From G963674685 sp964591275 (GTDB taxonomy: Bacteria > Lernaellota > Lernaellaia > JACKCT01), in assembly GCA_964591275.1 (NCBI GenBank), contig CAZQAE010000003.1, positions 78,830 through 142,829 on the forward strand: a stretch of DNA of 64,000 nucleotides. Direction: 5' to 3'. Numbering within the stretch: the stretch's first letter is position 1; every line of letters starts with the position of its first letter. The notes below the pieces were generated by a model, which ran no database searches, was not told the origin of the DNA, and was given only the letters and a program-made list of their open reading frames with translations. Shown piece by piece: positions 43,711-52,649 of this stretch. Made by a program: the position numbers and the translations under genes.

Positions 43711-44694
43711 GTGGAAAAAAATAGCACTGACAATGTCGTTTTCTCCAAAATCATCGGGCGCAGCAAAGAGTTGCAGAAGGTTTTGCACATTGTCGAGAAA
43801 GTGGCGCCTTATAAAACGACCTGCCTGGTCTCGGGAGAATCGGGAACCGGCAAGGAGCTGTTCGCCAAGGCGATTCACGAACTGAGCCCTCGGAGCAAAC
43901 ATCCGCTCATCGTGGTCAACTGCGGCGCCATCCCCGCCAATCTCCTGGAATCCGAGCTATTCGGCCATGTTCGCGGGGCTTTCACCGGCGCCACCATGAC
44001 TCGCGAGGGGCTTTTTGAAAAGGCGCAAAATGGCACGATCTTTTTGGACGAGGTCGGCGAACTTCCCCTCGACATGCAGGTCAAGCTGCTGCGGGCGATC
44101 CAGGAAGAAGAGATCAGCCGCGTCGGCGACAGTCGGGCTATCAAGCTTGATATACGCATCATCGCCGCTACAAACCGCTCCCTGGACGACGAGGTTGAAG
44201 AGGGGCGCTTCCGTCAGGATCTCCATTCAAGGATCAACGTCGTCAATATCCTCATCCCTCCCCTTCGTGATCGCATGGACGATCTTCCCTGGCTGGTCGA
44301 TCACTTTGTAAAAAAGTTCAGCGACAAGCTCGAAAAAAAGGTGAACGGTTACACCAAAGAAGCGCTGGGCATGATGCAAAACTACGACTGGCCCAGCAAT
44401 ATCCGCGAACTGGAGAACGTACTCGAACAGACCATCGTTCTTCTTGACGACGGCAAAGAGATAGATACCGGCGATCTGCCTCTCTTTATGGAGCGGCGTG
44501 GTTATGAGCGGCGCAATCGTTTCCGCCAGGAATCGCTCGACAAGAAGCTTAGCATCAATGATTACACGAAGGCGTTTGTTGTCCACTTCCAGGATCAGCA
44601 TACGGAAAAGGAACTCGCGGAATTTTTGGGCATCACCACGAAAACCCTGTGGGAAAAGCGAAAAACATGGGGCATGCCCAGGACGAGGCGCTAG
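43711..44694 (+). CDS. Sigma-54-dependent transcriptional activator without a sensor domain
   Basis: A 327-residue AAA+ protein with Walker A GESGTGKE (42-49), the sigma-54 contact loop GAFTGA (89-94), Walker B TIFLDEVGEL, the arginine finger region FRQDLHSRIN and a C-terminal HTH-like segment (ELAEFLGITTKTLWEKRKTWG). It has no N-terminal receiver, GAF or FHA domain, so it resembles PspF-type activators that are controlled by a partner protein. The GTG start at 43711 follows GGGGGG. The next gene starts 19 nt downstream and is interrupted. Confidence 0.9.
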   Translation: MEKNSTDNVVFSKIIGRSKELQKVLHIVEKVAPYKTTCLVSGESGTGKELFAKAIHELSPRSKHPLIVVNCGAIPANLLESELFGHVRGAFTGATMTREGLFEKAQNGTIFLDEVGELPLDMQVKLLRAIQEEEISRVGDSRAIKLDIRIIAATNRSLDDEVEEGRFRQDLHSRINVVNILIPPLRDRMDDLPWLVDHFVKKFSDKLEKKVNGYTKEALGMMQNYDWPSNIRELENVLEQTIVLLDDGKEIDTGDLPLFMERRGYERRNRFRQESLDKKLSINDYTKAFVVHFQDQHTEKELAEFLGITTKTLWEKRKTWGMPRTRR

Positions 44695-44713
44695 AGATCA
44701 CTTGAGGCAACAA

Positions 44714-45073
44714 ATGAAAGATATGATCGCACGCATCATCGACGCATGGAACAAGCAGGATGCGGATGAGGTCGCCGAATGCTACACGCCGGACGCCGTT
44801 TATTCGGACCCCTTCACGCGCGGGAAAATCAAGGGGCGCAATGCTTTTCGCTTATATCTGACGAAGGTTTTCGCGGCCTGGGAAATGCGCTAAGAAGTTC
44901 GGAAAATTTTCCCGCACGCCTCTGGAAACGGCGCGACGATTTTGTATGAAGGCAGCTATAAAAAGCCGGGGGCGGAAAAAACCCACCGCTTTCAAAAAGT
45001 CGAGATAGCAATTTTGGAAGGTGATTTGATCGCCCGAAACGAAATTTTTTTTGACGGCAGACTCATTTCATGA
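44714..45073 (+). pseudogene. SnoaL/NTF2-like protein gene with an in-frame TAA
   Basis: A 120-codon frame with GAGG before the ATG. Residues 1-59 (MIARIIDAWNKQDADEVAECYTPDAVYSDPF, GRNAFRLYLTKVFAAWEM) are typical of the SnoaL/NTF2-like fold. TAA at 44891-44893 interrupts, and the same frame continues for 60 codons (GNGATILYEGSYKKPG, GDLIARNEIFFDGRLIS) to TGA, matching the missing half of the fold. One substitution (for example CAA to TAA) explains it. The first half alone would not fold as a complete cone. Confidence 0.8.
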
Positions 45074-45154
45074 TGATGGCAAAACAATTTCACAAAAGTG
45101 GCGATGACTTGCTTGTTCGCGATCTAATTTCTCACTTCCGGTCACTGACTCAAA

Positions 45155-46891
45155 ATGCCCATTAAGCATAATCATTTGCCGGCCACACCCGATGAAGTCC
45201 GCAAAAGAGGATGGGATGTCCTCGACATTATCCTCGTGACCGGCGACGCGCACGTGGATCATCCCACCTTCCCCGCCGCGCTGCTGGGAAGGGTTCTGGA
45301 ATCGGCGGGATTTCGCGTCGGAGTCATTTCCCGCCCGGAATTTCAAACGCCGAAAGACATGGAACGGCTCGGTTTGCCCAGACTTTTTTTCGGCGTGACC
45401 GCCGGGAGCCTGGACTCCATGGTGGGAAATTACACGGCGCTCAAAAAGTGGCGCTCAGATGACCCCTACGCGCCGGGTGGAAAGGCGGGGGGCCGACCGG
45501 ACCGCGCTCTGACCGTCTATTGCAACCTCATTCGCCGGGCCTTCGGAAAGTCGGCTTTCATCGTGGCGGGTGGATTGGAAGCGAGCCTGCGCCGCTTTGC
45601 GCATTATGATTATTGGAGCGACAGCGTCAGGCGATCTATTTTGATGGACTGCGGCGCGGATGTGCTCGTGAGCGGAATGGGCGAAGGGCCGATCGTCGAG
45701 ATGGCCCGCCGGCTCAGTCGGCTTTTGGAAGATAACCCGGACCTGGCCGAAGCGAGGCAGTCGGGCCGACGCGTGAACGCCGCAGCGCAGGTTCGCGCCG
45801 TGCATGACGTTAGAGGCGTGGTCTATCGCGAATCAAAAAACCTGCCCGAGCCGACAAAGGGCGTAGCGCTGCCCACCACTGAAGAAGTTGCGGAAAATCG
45901 GGAGAGTCACGCCAAGGCGCACCAGATCGCGCAACAAAAAGGCGACGGGATTTTATGGCAGGACTGCTCGGGAATGCGAATCATCGCCAACCCGGCGTGG
46001 CCGCCGCTGACGACGCAGGAACTGGACCAGGTATACGCCCTGTCCTTCACGCGGAACGTCCATTTCACGCAAAATGACAAGAGGGTTCCCGCGCTGGAGC
46101 AGGTGCGTTTTGCGGTGACGACGCACCGGGGATGCGTGGGCGGATGCGCGTTTTGCGCCATCGGCGCGCATCAGGGCAAAACTGTTTCCAGCCGTTCGCC
46201 GGCGTCGGTTTTTGCGGAACTAAAACGCATCGTCGCGCACCCGGAATTTCGCGGCACGATCACGGACCTGGGCGGTCCGACAGCCAATATGTACGAAACC
46301 TCATGCGCTCAAAAAAGCCGCTGTGAGCGCCCGTCATGCCTTTGGCCGACAATGTGCCGCAACCTGCGCTCCGATTCAACTGCGTACCTGAACCTGCTGC
46401 AAGAAGCCGCAAAGACGCTCGGCGTCAAGCATTTGTTCGTGACCACGGGAATCCGCACGGACTTGGCGGTCAAGTCGAAAGCTCTTGTCCGGGAATTGGC
46501 AAAACACCGCACCAGCGGACTGATGAAGGTTGCGCCCGAGCACATATCGCCGCCGGTTTTGACGCTGATGAGAAAACCGCCGGTGGACAGTTTTTTAGAA
46601 TTTCTGGAGATGCACCGCCGCTACTCGGCGGAAGCGGGCCGTAAGCAATACGTGGTTCCATATCTCATGGCCGCGCATCCCGGCAGCCGGATGGAGGACA
46701 TGGAAAAATTGCGTGAATTTATGAAGACGCACAACCTGCGCGCGGAGCAGTGCCAGATTTTCACACCGACGCCAGGGACCGCCGCGACGGTCATGTACGC
46801 CACCGGCCTTGATCCCGCCACAATGAAGCCTGTCTTCGTGGAAAAAGACCCCCGCCGCAAGCAGATGCAAAAAGACAAAATTTTATTTTAG
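45155..46891 (+). CDS. ygiQ: YgiQ-family radical SAM protein (UPF0313)
   Basis: A 578-residue protein of the YgiQ family. The N-terminal region has GWDVLDIILVTGDAHVDHPTF, FIVAGGLEASLRRFAHYDYW and a Cys set in the centre; the radical SAM motif is C-x3-C-x2-C (GCVGGCAFCAIG) and the C-terminal half has VAPEHISPPVLTLMRKP and the HPGSR stretch. The function in most bacteria is unknown. The ribosome site is weak. The 46892-47383 gap downstream holds a PIN-domain remnant. Confidence 0.92.
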   Translation: MPIKHNHLPATPDEVRKRGWDVLDIILVTGDAHVDHPTFPAALLGRVLESAGFRVGVISRPEFQTPKDMERLGLPRLFFGVTAGSLDSMVGNYTALKKWRSDDPYAPGGKAGGRPDRALTVYCNLIRRAFGKSAFIVAGGLEASLRRFAHYDYWSDSVRRSILMDCGADVLVSGMGEGPIVEMARRLSRLLEDNPDLAEARQSGRRVNAAAQVRAVHDVRGVVYRESKNLPEPTKGVALPTTEEVAENRESHAKAHQIAQQKGDGILWQDCSGMRIIANPAWPPLTTQELDQVYALSFTRNVHFTQNDKRVPALEQVRFAVTTHRGCVGGCAFCAIGAHQGKTVSSRSPASVFAELKRIVAHPEFRGTITDLGGPTANMYETSCAQKSRCERPSCLWPTMCRNLRSDSTAYLNLLQEAAKTLGVKHLFVTTGIRTDLAVKSKALVRELAKHRTSGLMKVAPEHISPPVLTLMRKPPVDSFLEFLEMHRRYSAEAGRKQYVVPYLMAAHPGSRMEDMEKLREFMKTHNLRAEQCQIFTPTPGTAATVMYATGLDPATMKPVFVEKDPRRKQMQKDKILF

Positions 46892-47025
46892 AAAATAATG
46901 CCCCACAACATGAGAGCTATAAAAAGGCACTAGAATTCACAGATCGATTGCTTTCAAAACTGCATAAATCAAATTAGCACTCAAAGCGGGAAAAACCATA
47001 TGCTCATATGAAAAGTGAGCGGGAT

Positions 47026-47223
47026 TTACGTGGATTCAACGCAAAAATGCGGCGATGCCAAAGGCGTCGCCTCAATATGTTTGCCTGGCGTGAGTAGCGG
47101 GATGTCATGCCGCAGGCAAATGGCCGCGATGAGCGCATCCGTCGCAGGGATTCTTTTTCCCTTTGCGCGCAGGTCATTCAACAGTCCAGATACACACCGC
47201 CATTGTGTGCGATACCTGGCCAC
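47026..47223 (-). pseudogene. Remnant of a VapC-like PIN-domain toxin
   Basis: The 65-codon frame holds the C-terminal part of a PIN domain (LNDLRAKGKRIPATDALIAAICL, HDIPLLTPGKH) with the Asp of the second acidic cluster, but lacks the N-terminal D-x-S/N start of VapC. No antitoxin frame is visible. A decayed toxin-antitoxin module. Confidence 0.65.
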
Positions 47224-47383
47224 AAATGAAATGCAAATTTTGTGATTATCACTCGGGCGATTTGCGCGTGAGGGATTCTTCTAAGGTCGCTTTGTATTTG
47301 AGCGGAAATTATGCTTGTAGAAACACCTCGTCTAGGCTTAGAATCGACAGGTTAGCGATGTCACAACGATCAAGGAGGTCGCC

Positions 47384-47803
47384 GTGAGTTGGTGCCCAAA
47401 ATGTCGCGTCGAATATTCGGATGAAACGAAAATCTGCACGAAGTGCGACGGTGAGCTTTTGGACGAAGTGCCCACCGATGATGAGTTAATGACAGATGTC
47501 GAATGGGTTTCCATCGTTCGTGATCTCGACCCCGTCCGCGCTCGCATGCTCAAAGGCGATCTGGAAAGCGCCGGTATTCCTGTCGTCATCACCGGCGCCA
47601 GCATGGAGAGTTTCCACGTTTATCCCAGCACGGCCAATTCCGTTCTCGTGCCACGCCGATGGGCCGACGAAGCCGAGCAGATACGCGATGACTTCCTGGC
47701 CTCGAATGAAAACGCCACCACGGAAACCATCTGCTCCAATTGCGGTGCAACCGTCGATGACGGCGAAAGCAAATGCCCCGAATGCGGCGAAGTCTTCGAC
47801 TAA
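47384..47803 (+). CDS. Double zinc-ribbon protein with DUF2007-like domain
   Basis: A 139-residue protein. A zinc ribbon CPKCRVEYSD...CTKCDG (4-22) opens it, a DUF2007-like central domain follows (DPVRARMLKGDLESAGIPVVI, VLVPRRWADEAEQI), and a second zinc ribbon (CSNCG...CPECGEVF) ends it. The GTG start at 47384 follows AAGGAGG. The function is unknown; family members are small putative signalling or degradation-related proteins. Confidence 0.82.
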   Translation: MSWCPKCRVEYSDETKICTKCDGELLDEVPTDDELMTDVEWVSIVRDLDPVRARMLKGDLESAGIPVVITGASMESFHVYPSTANSVLVPRRWADEAEQIRDDFLASNENATTETICSNCGATVDDGESKCPECGEVFD

Positions 47804-47954
47804 AACGGCAATCAGGACTGAGTCGATAGTGCTGGGGCTGCTTCGGGAAAAACCGATGAAACAATTCCGGCGGCTCGTTTAGTCTCGTCAGGGGCTTTGC
47901 GAATTTAGCCCTCCAATTTATTGGAGGGATCACAGATCAAACCTTATACATCCG

Positions 47955-47987
47955 CGTCCCATTAGGGACGCTTGAAATGGCTTGCCC
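47955..47987. repeat. 33-bp dispersed repeat, copy 2
   Basis: Matches 33857-33889 except at two bases in the loop of the CGTCCC/GGGACG palindrome. Also nearby at about 47911-47930 is a separate hairpin CCCTCCAATTTATTGGAGGG. Confidence 0.7.
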
Positions 47988-48025
47988 CTTAAGTGGCGAA
48001 ATGTTGAAAAAGCAAGCGTAACCTC

Positions 48026-48874
48026 ATGCGAAATTATACGACAATAATTCTCGGCGCCCTAAGCTTGATTCTGGCGTGTACGTTTTTCACGCTGTTTGCG
48101 CCGGACCTTGCCGAAGCTTCCGAAGCCTGCGTCGCCAAGGACTTTTCACAATGGCTTGAGCATCTTGCATCGGGTCGCTATAGCCAGGCTCAGGCCATGA
48201 TTCAGTCGTGGCGCGTAGCGGATGGCTGTGTATGCCCCCATGAAAAGGCGGCTTGTATAAAAATTCCACCCGGCAAAAATCCAACCGGAGCGCCCTATTA
48301 CCTTCAATCCCCCATGGACCTGGCCGACATGCTTCAAACTGTCGCCGAATGGGAAAAACAGGCCCGCGCCATGTGTGATCCGCTTTTGGGAGGCGATGCC
48401 ATCGGTCTGGTCGCGCGCAATGCCTGCCTGCAAAGAAAGGCGGAGAAACTGGATGGGATCATCACGGAGGCCGCCAGGGCCCACCTGCCTGCGGTGCTGA
48501 TGAAGTCCGCCAGGAGGCTTGAAAGTGAAAAGGATTCAGGCATCGTCGAGGTCGAGGACATTCGCCCGATGGATAGTCCCTCGACAAATTCCAATATCCA
48601 ACGCCGCGCCCGGAAAAAGGCCGAACAACTGGCTTTAGAGATATGCGCGATGCGAAAGGAAATTGTGGAAACCGAGGAGAGAATTGAACGGATTAGACGC
48701 CAGCCAAACAAACTGGCGCGGAATAAAACACAAAATATTCAAAAAGAGATGCAGTTCGTCAAGCGCCTGAAAGAGGCGGTCGCAAGGTCGAAGAACGAAT
48801 ATCGCCGCATGGCCCGCCGGGACTTCAATTCTCTTCGGGACTGCGCGTCGAAAAAACTTCCCGCAATCGACTAA
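48026..48874 (+). CDS. Secreted coiled-coil protein of unknown function
   Basis: A 282-residue protein. The signal peptide (about 1-31) ends AEAS. Cys-containing loops (CVCPHEKAACIK, CDPLLGG, NACLQ) are followed by long coiled-coil helices (about 200-270, EIVETEERIERIRRQPNKL). No family recognised. It converges with the membrane glycosyltransferase 3 nt away. A decayed 3' end of a second copy lies at 50768-50921. Confidence 0.65.
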   Translation: MRNYTTIILGALSLILACTFFTLFAPDLAEASEACVAKDFSQWLEHLASGRYSQAQAMIQSWRVADGCVCPHEKAACIKIPPGKNPTGAPYYLQSPMDLADMLQTVAEWEKQARAMCDPLLGGDAIGLVARNACLQRKAEKLDGIITEAARAHLPAVLMKSARRLESEKDSGIVEVEDIRPMDSPSTNSNIQRRARKKAEQLALEICAMRKEIVETEERIERIRRQPNKLARNKTQNIQKEMQFVKRLKEAVARSKNEYRRMARRDFNSLRDCASKKLPAID

Positions 48875-48877
48875 TCC

Positions 48878-50524
48878 TTAATCATATAGTACGAAAGTGG
48901 TCATTTGTTGAACAGGCTCCAAAACGCCCTCGGCCACTATGCTTTGCAGATATTGAACTCGTCCATGCTCATCGGCATCTCCGTCTAGCATTTCTTCGAT
49001 CCGTAAAATCTCGCTTTGAAGCAATTCATCAATCGTCGGGACTTCGCTTGAGCCTGGAAGCCTGCTGAACAGGAAAAAAGGATTCGGCGCACGCGGGATC
49101 GAACCGGAAAATTCCGAGATGACAAAAACCTGAATTTTCGGATCAGCCATCGTCAGGTAGTACCGCGTACGGCTCATCAACCCGTTTGATCCGGCGACGA
49201 TAACCAGGATTCGCTCATTGGGGTCGCGCCTCGCGTGGAGCGTGTCCAGAAGGAATTGAGCGTCTTTGGCATAGCTCCCCGGCTCATGCAGGGGAGCTTC
49301 AACGAAAACCGATGGCTTTTCCTGAAAATATTCGAACATTGCCGAAAAATCCCGGTTGACTTGCAGCGTTGTCAGGCGGGCGACAGAAAGAGTCGCCGCC
49401 CCGCAGACAAGCAATACACCAAGGCAAAAGGCGATTTTCTTTCGGGGAATCGCAGCCAGGCCGACCCCTGCAATGGGAGCTGCGGCAATCATTGCGTAAA
49501 AATCGTAATAATGGTTTCTCTTCGTGCTTAAGCTCAGCAGGATAATTAAACCAAAGAACCAAGCCGCCATCGCCCATCGGCCTTTGCCGGACCAAATAAA
49601 AAGGGCGGCGAGTCCGATCAACATGGCGCAGGAAATGACGATTTCCAATTGATACTTGAATAACAGAAAAGGATAAGCCAGCAGGGTCGCAGGATCGCTG
49701 AATAAGGTGTGCGTATGCTCGGAGCCGGATCCTGCGAAAATATATTTTGCATACTCCATTGATCCGTGGCGAAGGGCGAAGATGTAAAATACGGCGGCAA
49801 AAACAGGGATAATCGGCCAAAGCTTCAAGGCCACTTGCTGAAATGCTGCGCCGCTGCGTTTTTCGGATTCTTCGGCAATACGCCGACGCACAACGAAAAA
49901 CTCGTCGAGATGCATCCCCGCCAAAGCGGATGCCACCGCGATGAGGACCATGAAACCGCTGGAGGGCACGAAGCTGAAATGCATCGCCGTGCCGACCAGA
50001 AAACCGGCGGCGGCGGCGGGGACAATCCCCGGCAATCCTTTTGCAAAATCCAGTATGAGTACGGCGCCTGCTACGCAGCACATGTTAAACAAATGATCGT
50101 CGAAGGCGATCACGCATTCCAGGACTCCCGGCATATAGGCCGCGAAACCGGCAGTTAAAAATCCTGCCAACGGGCCGCCCCATCGCCACCCGAGGGCGCC
50201 CATGATCAGTACGAAAAGGGCATAGAGAAATACTTGCGCCCCCATGATGGAGGCATAACTTCGCCCGAAGCGGGTCATCATGAAGGTGGTCAGGCGAAGC
50301 AACCAGGGATTATCGGGAATGCCGGGGGCGAGTCCGGGATTTTCCGGCGGCGGCGCAAAATGAAGAATAGGCAGGTGCAGGGATAAATGCGGCCTGGCGG
50401 CGAAGGCGGGATACGTGGTTTTGTTCCACCACGCCAGGACGGCGCATGAGATCGCCAGCATAATAAATATGCCCACAACCGCCGCGACCGCACGCACTGC
50501 CTTATTGTTCATCGTGTCTTCCAT
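48878..50524 (-). CDS. Membrane glycosyltransferase-like protein (copy 1)
   Basis: A 548-residue protein with about ten membrane segments in the N-terminal 400 residues and a C-terminal soluble part. Sequences such as GFAAYMPGVLECVIAFDDHLF and WSGKGRWAMAAWFFGL with KRNHYYDFYAMIAAAPI are typical of ArnT/PMT-like GT-C glycosyltransferases. These transfer sugars from lipid carriers in the periplasm. The N-terminal half is nearly identical to copy 2 at 50934-52595, while the C-terminal part has diverged. The start may instead be the fifth codon (50512), which has GGAAGA ahead. Confidence 0.75.
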   Translation of the reverse strand: MEDTMNNKAVRAVAAVVGIFIMLAISCAVLAWWNKTTYPAFAARPHLSLHLPILHFAPPPENPGLAPGIPDNPWLLRLTTFMMTRFGRSYASIMGAQVFLYALFVLIMGALGWRWGGPLAGFLTAGFAAYMPGVLECVIAFDDHLFNMCCVAGAVLILDFAKGLPGIVPAAAAGFLVGTAMHFSFVPSSGFMVLIAVASALAGMHLDEFFVVRRRIAEESEKRSGAAFQQVALKLWPIIPVFAAVFYIFALRHGSMEYAKYIFAGSGSEHTHTLFSDPATLLAYPFLLFKYQLEIVISCAMLIGLAALFIWSGKGRWAMAAWFFGLIILLSLSTKRNHYYDFYAMIAAAPIAGVGLAAIPRKKIAFCLGVLLVCGAATLSVARLTTLQVNRDFSAMFEYFQEKPSVFVEAPLHEPGSYAKDAQFLLDTLHARRDPNERILVIVAGSNGLMSRTRYYLTMADPKIQVFVISEFSGSIPRAPNPFFLFSRLPGSSEVPTIDELLQSEILRIEEMLDGDADEHGRVQYLQSIVAEGVLEPVQQMTTFVLYD

Positions 50525-50578
50525 CGGGCGACATAATAACTACCGATGGCGAAGATAAACAATACAAAATCGGGCAGA

Positions 50579-50745
50579 TTAATAATGCGTTGTCTGGTCG
50601 ATCTTGTAGGTCATGGGCAACGCGTAGCCGATAAGTCGTAACCATAACGGGAGAAAATCGACCGGATAATGTACGTCGGAAACGAGCAGAAAAAGCGCTC
50701 CAACGCCTTCAGTAAAAATCATGGAATGACGCGCGGTGATCAGGC
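50579..50745 (-). pseudogene. Remnant of an ABC-2 permease gene (copy 1)
   Basis: About 167 bp matches the 3' part of the intact permease at 52650-53492: the end around its stop codon (AATAATGCGTTGTCTGGTCG) and, after a deletion of about 170 bp, the segment matching 52850-52985. Only part of one membrane segment remains. Confidence 0.75.
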
Positions 50746-50767
50746 GTCAGCCGAAAAAACCGGCGCG

Positions 50768-50921
50768 CTATAAAAGCCAGAATCTTCATAATTCGAAACA
50801 GTTCGCCAAGCGTCTCAAAAAGGTGGTCGCAAGATCCAAAAACGAATTCTAACGCTATGCCCCCGAAGCTTCAATTCTCTACTGGACTGCGCTCCGGAAA
50901 AACTTCGCCTAATCGATTAAT
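50768..50921 (+). pseudogene. Remnant of the coiled-coil protein gene (copy 2)
   Basis: About 154 bp aligns with the final codons of the 48026-48874 gene (for example CAGTTCG.CAAGCG and TTCAATTCTCT.. GGACTGCGC), with substitutions and an in-frame stop. The rest of this copy is gone. Confidence 0.75.
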
Positions 50922-50933
50922 TCTCGAAGGACC

Positions 50934-52595
50934 TTAATTCTTTGCCCCATATAACACGAAGGTGGATGCCTGGCTCAAAATCTCGAAGCCGCCTTCGGCA
51001 AGTACGCCCCGCAAATATTGAACAAGCCCATGTTCGTCCGTGTATTCGCCCGGCGTTGCTTCAATCCCAATAAGCTCGCTTTGGATCGCTTCGTCGAGAG
51101 TCGAAATCTCCTGCCTGTCGGGAATTCTACTGATCAGGAAAAACGGATGCGGAATTTGGGGTATCAGCTTGAATTGTTCTGAGATGACCATAATCTGGAT
51201 TTTCGGGTCGGCCATTGTCAGGTAATAGCGCGTTTGGTTCGGGATCCCGGCTGAGCCCGCGACGACAACCAGTATCCGCTCGCCACGATTGCGCCTTGCA
51301 TAAAGTGCGCTGAGCAGGGAAGGATTGTTTAGCGCCCAGGGTCCCGGCTCATCTATGGGAGCTTCGACGAAAATCGATGGCTCTCTTTTATCCTGAAAAT
51401 ACTCGAACATTGGCAAAGAGTCACGGTCAACGCGAAAGGTTGTGAGCCGAAGCGTGGATAAAACGATTGCTCCGATGAGCAAAATCAAACTCAAACCTAA
51501 GGCGACCTTCTTTCGGGCAATCGTGGCCAGTCCGACTCCCACGATGGGCGCTGCAGCGATCATCGCGTAATAGTCGTAGTAATGATTTTTTTTGGGACTT
51601 AGGCTCAGCATAATAATCAGTCCGAAGAACCATGCCGCCATCGTCCAACGACCCTTACCGGATGTTACGAAAAGGGCGATGAGTCCGATCAACGTGGCGC
51701 AGGAAATGACGACATCCAATTGATACTTGAATAACAGAAAAGGATAAACCAGCAGGGTTCCGGGTTCGCTGACAAACGAATGAGTGTCCTCCGTGCCCGA
51801 TCCCTCAAAGATATAGTGCACGTAGCCCAGGGATCCGTCGCGGAGGGCGAAAATATAGAAGACGACAGCAAAAACGGGGATAATCGGCCAAAGCTTCAAC
51901 GCCGCTTGCTGAAACGCTGCGCCGCTGCGTTTTTCGGAGTTGTCGGCAATGCGGCTGCGTACATTGAAGAATTCGTCAAGGTGCATCCCCGCCAAAGCGG
52001 ATGCCACCGCGATGAGGGCCATGAAACCGTTGGAGGGCACGAAGCTGAAATGCATCGCCGTGCCGACCAGAAAACCGGCGGCGGCGGCGGGGACAATCCC
52101 CGGCAATCCTTTTGCAAAATCCAGTATGAGTACGGCGCCTGCTACGCAGCACATGTTAAACAAATGATCGTCGAAGGCGATCACGCATTCCAGGACTCCC
52201 GGCATATAGGCCGCGAAACCGGCAGTTAAAAATCCTGCCAACGGGCCGCCCCATCGCCACCCGAGGGCGCCCATGATCAGTACGAAAAGGGCATAGAGAA
52301 ATACTTGCGCCCCCATGATGGAGGCATAACTTCGCCCGAAGCGGGTCATCATGAAGGTGGTCAGGCGAAGCAACCAGGGATTATCGGGAATGCCGGGGGC
52401 GAGTCCGGGATTTTCCGGCGGCGGCGCAAAATGAAGAATAGGCAGGTGCAGGGATAAATGCGGCCTGGCGGCGAAGGCGGGATACGTGGTTTTGTTCCAC
52501 CACGCCAGGACGGCGCATGAGATCGCCAGCATAATAAAAATGCCCACAACCGCTGCGACCGCACGCACTGCCCTATTGTTCACGGTATCTTCCAT
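50934..52595 (-). CDS. Membrane glycosyltransferase-like protein (copy 2)
   Basis: A 553-residue paralog of 48878-50524 with the same membrane topology and motifs. The first 230 or so residues are almost unchanged from copy 1, but the C-terminal third differs at many positions (for example DKREPSIFVEAPIDEPGPW against EKPSVFVEAPLHEPGSY), suggesting partial gene conversion or selection for different substrates. The fifth codon is GTG. The permease at 52650-53492 lies just upstream on the same strand. Confidence 0.75.
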   Translation of the reverse strand: MEDTVNNRAVRAVAAVVGIFIMLAISCAVLAWWNKTTYPAFAARPHLSLHLPILHFAPPPENPGLAPGIPDNPWLLRLTTFMMTRFGRSYASIMGAQVFLYALFVLIMGALGWRWGGPLAGFLTAGFAAYMPGVLECVIAFDDHLFNMCCVAGAVLILDFAKGLPGIVPAAAAGFLVGTAMHFSFVPSNGFMALIAVASALAGMHLDEFFNVRSRIADNSEKRSGAAFQQAALKLWPIIPVFAVVFYIFALRDGSLGYVHYIFEGSGTEDTHSFVSEPGTLLVYPFLLFKYQLDVVISCATLIGLIALFVTSGKGRWTMAAWFFGLIIMLSLSPKKNHYYDYYAMIAAAPIVGVGLATIARKKVALGLSLILLIGAIVLSTLRLTTFRVDRDSLPMFEYFQDKREPSIFVEAPIDEPGPWALNNPSLLSALYARRNRGERILVVVAGSAGIPNQTRYYLTMADPKIQIMVISEQFKLIPQIPHPFFLISRIPDRQEISTLDEAIQSELIGIEATPGEYTDEHGLVQYLRGVLAEGGFEILSQASTFVLYGAKN

Positions 52596-52649
52596 CGGGC
52601 GACATAATAACTGCCGATGTTGAAGATTAACAATGCAGAACCGGGAAGA

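Noticed and set aside
33857..47987. 33-bp repeats as CRISPR repeats
   Set aside because: Only two copies, about 14 kb apart, with no spacer array or cas genes.
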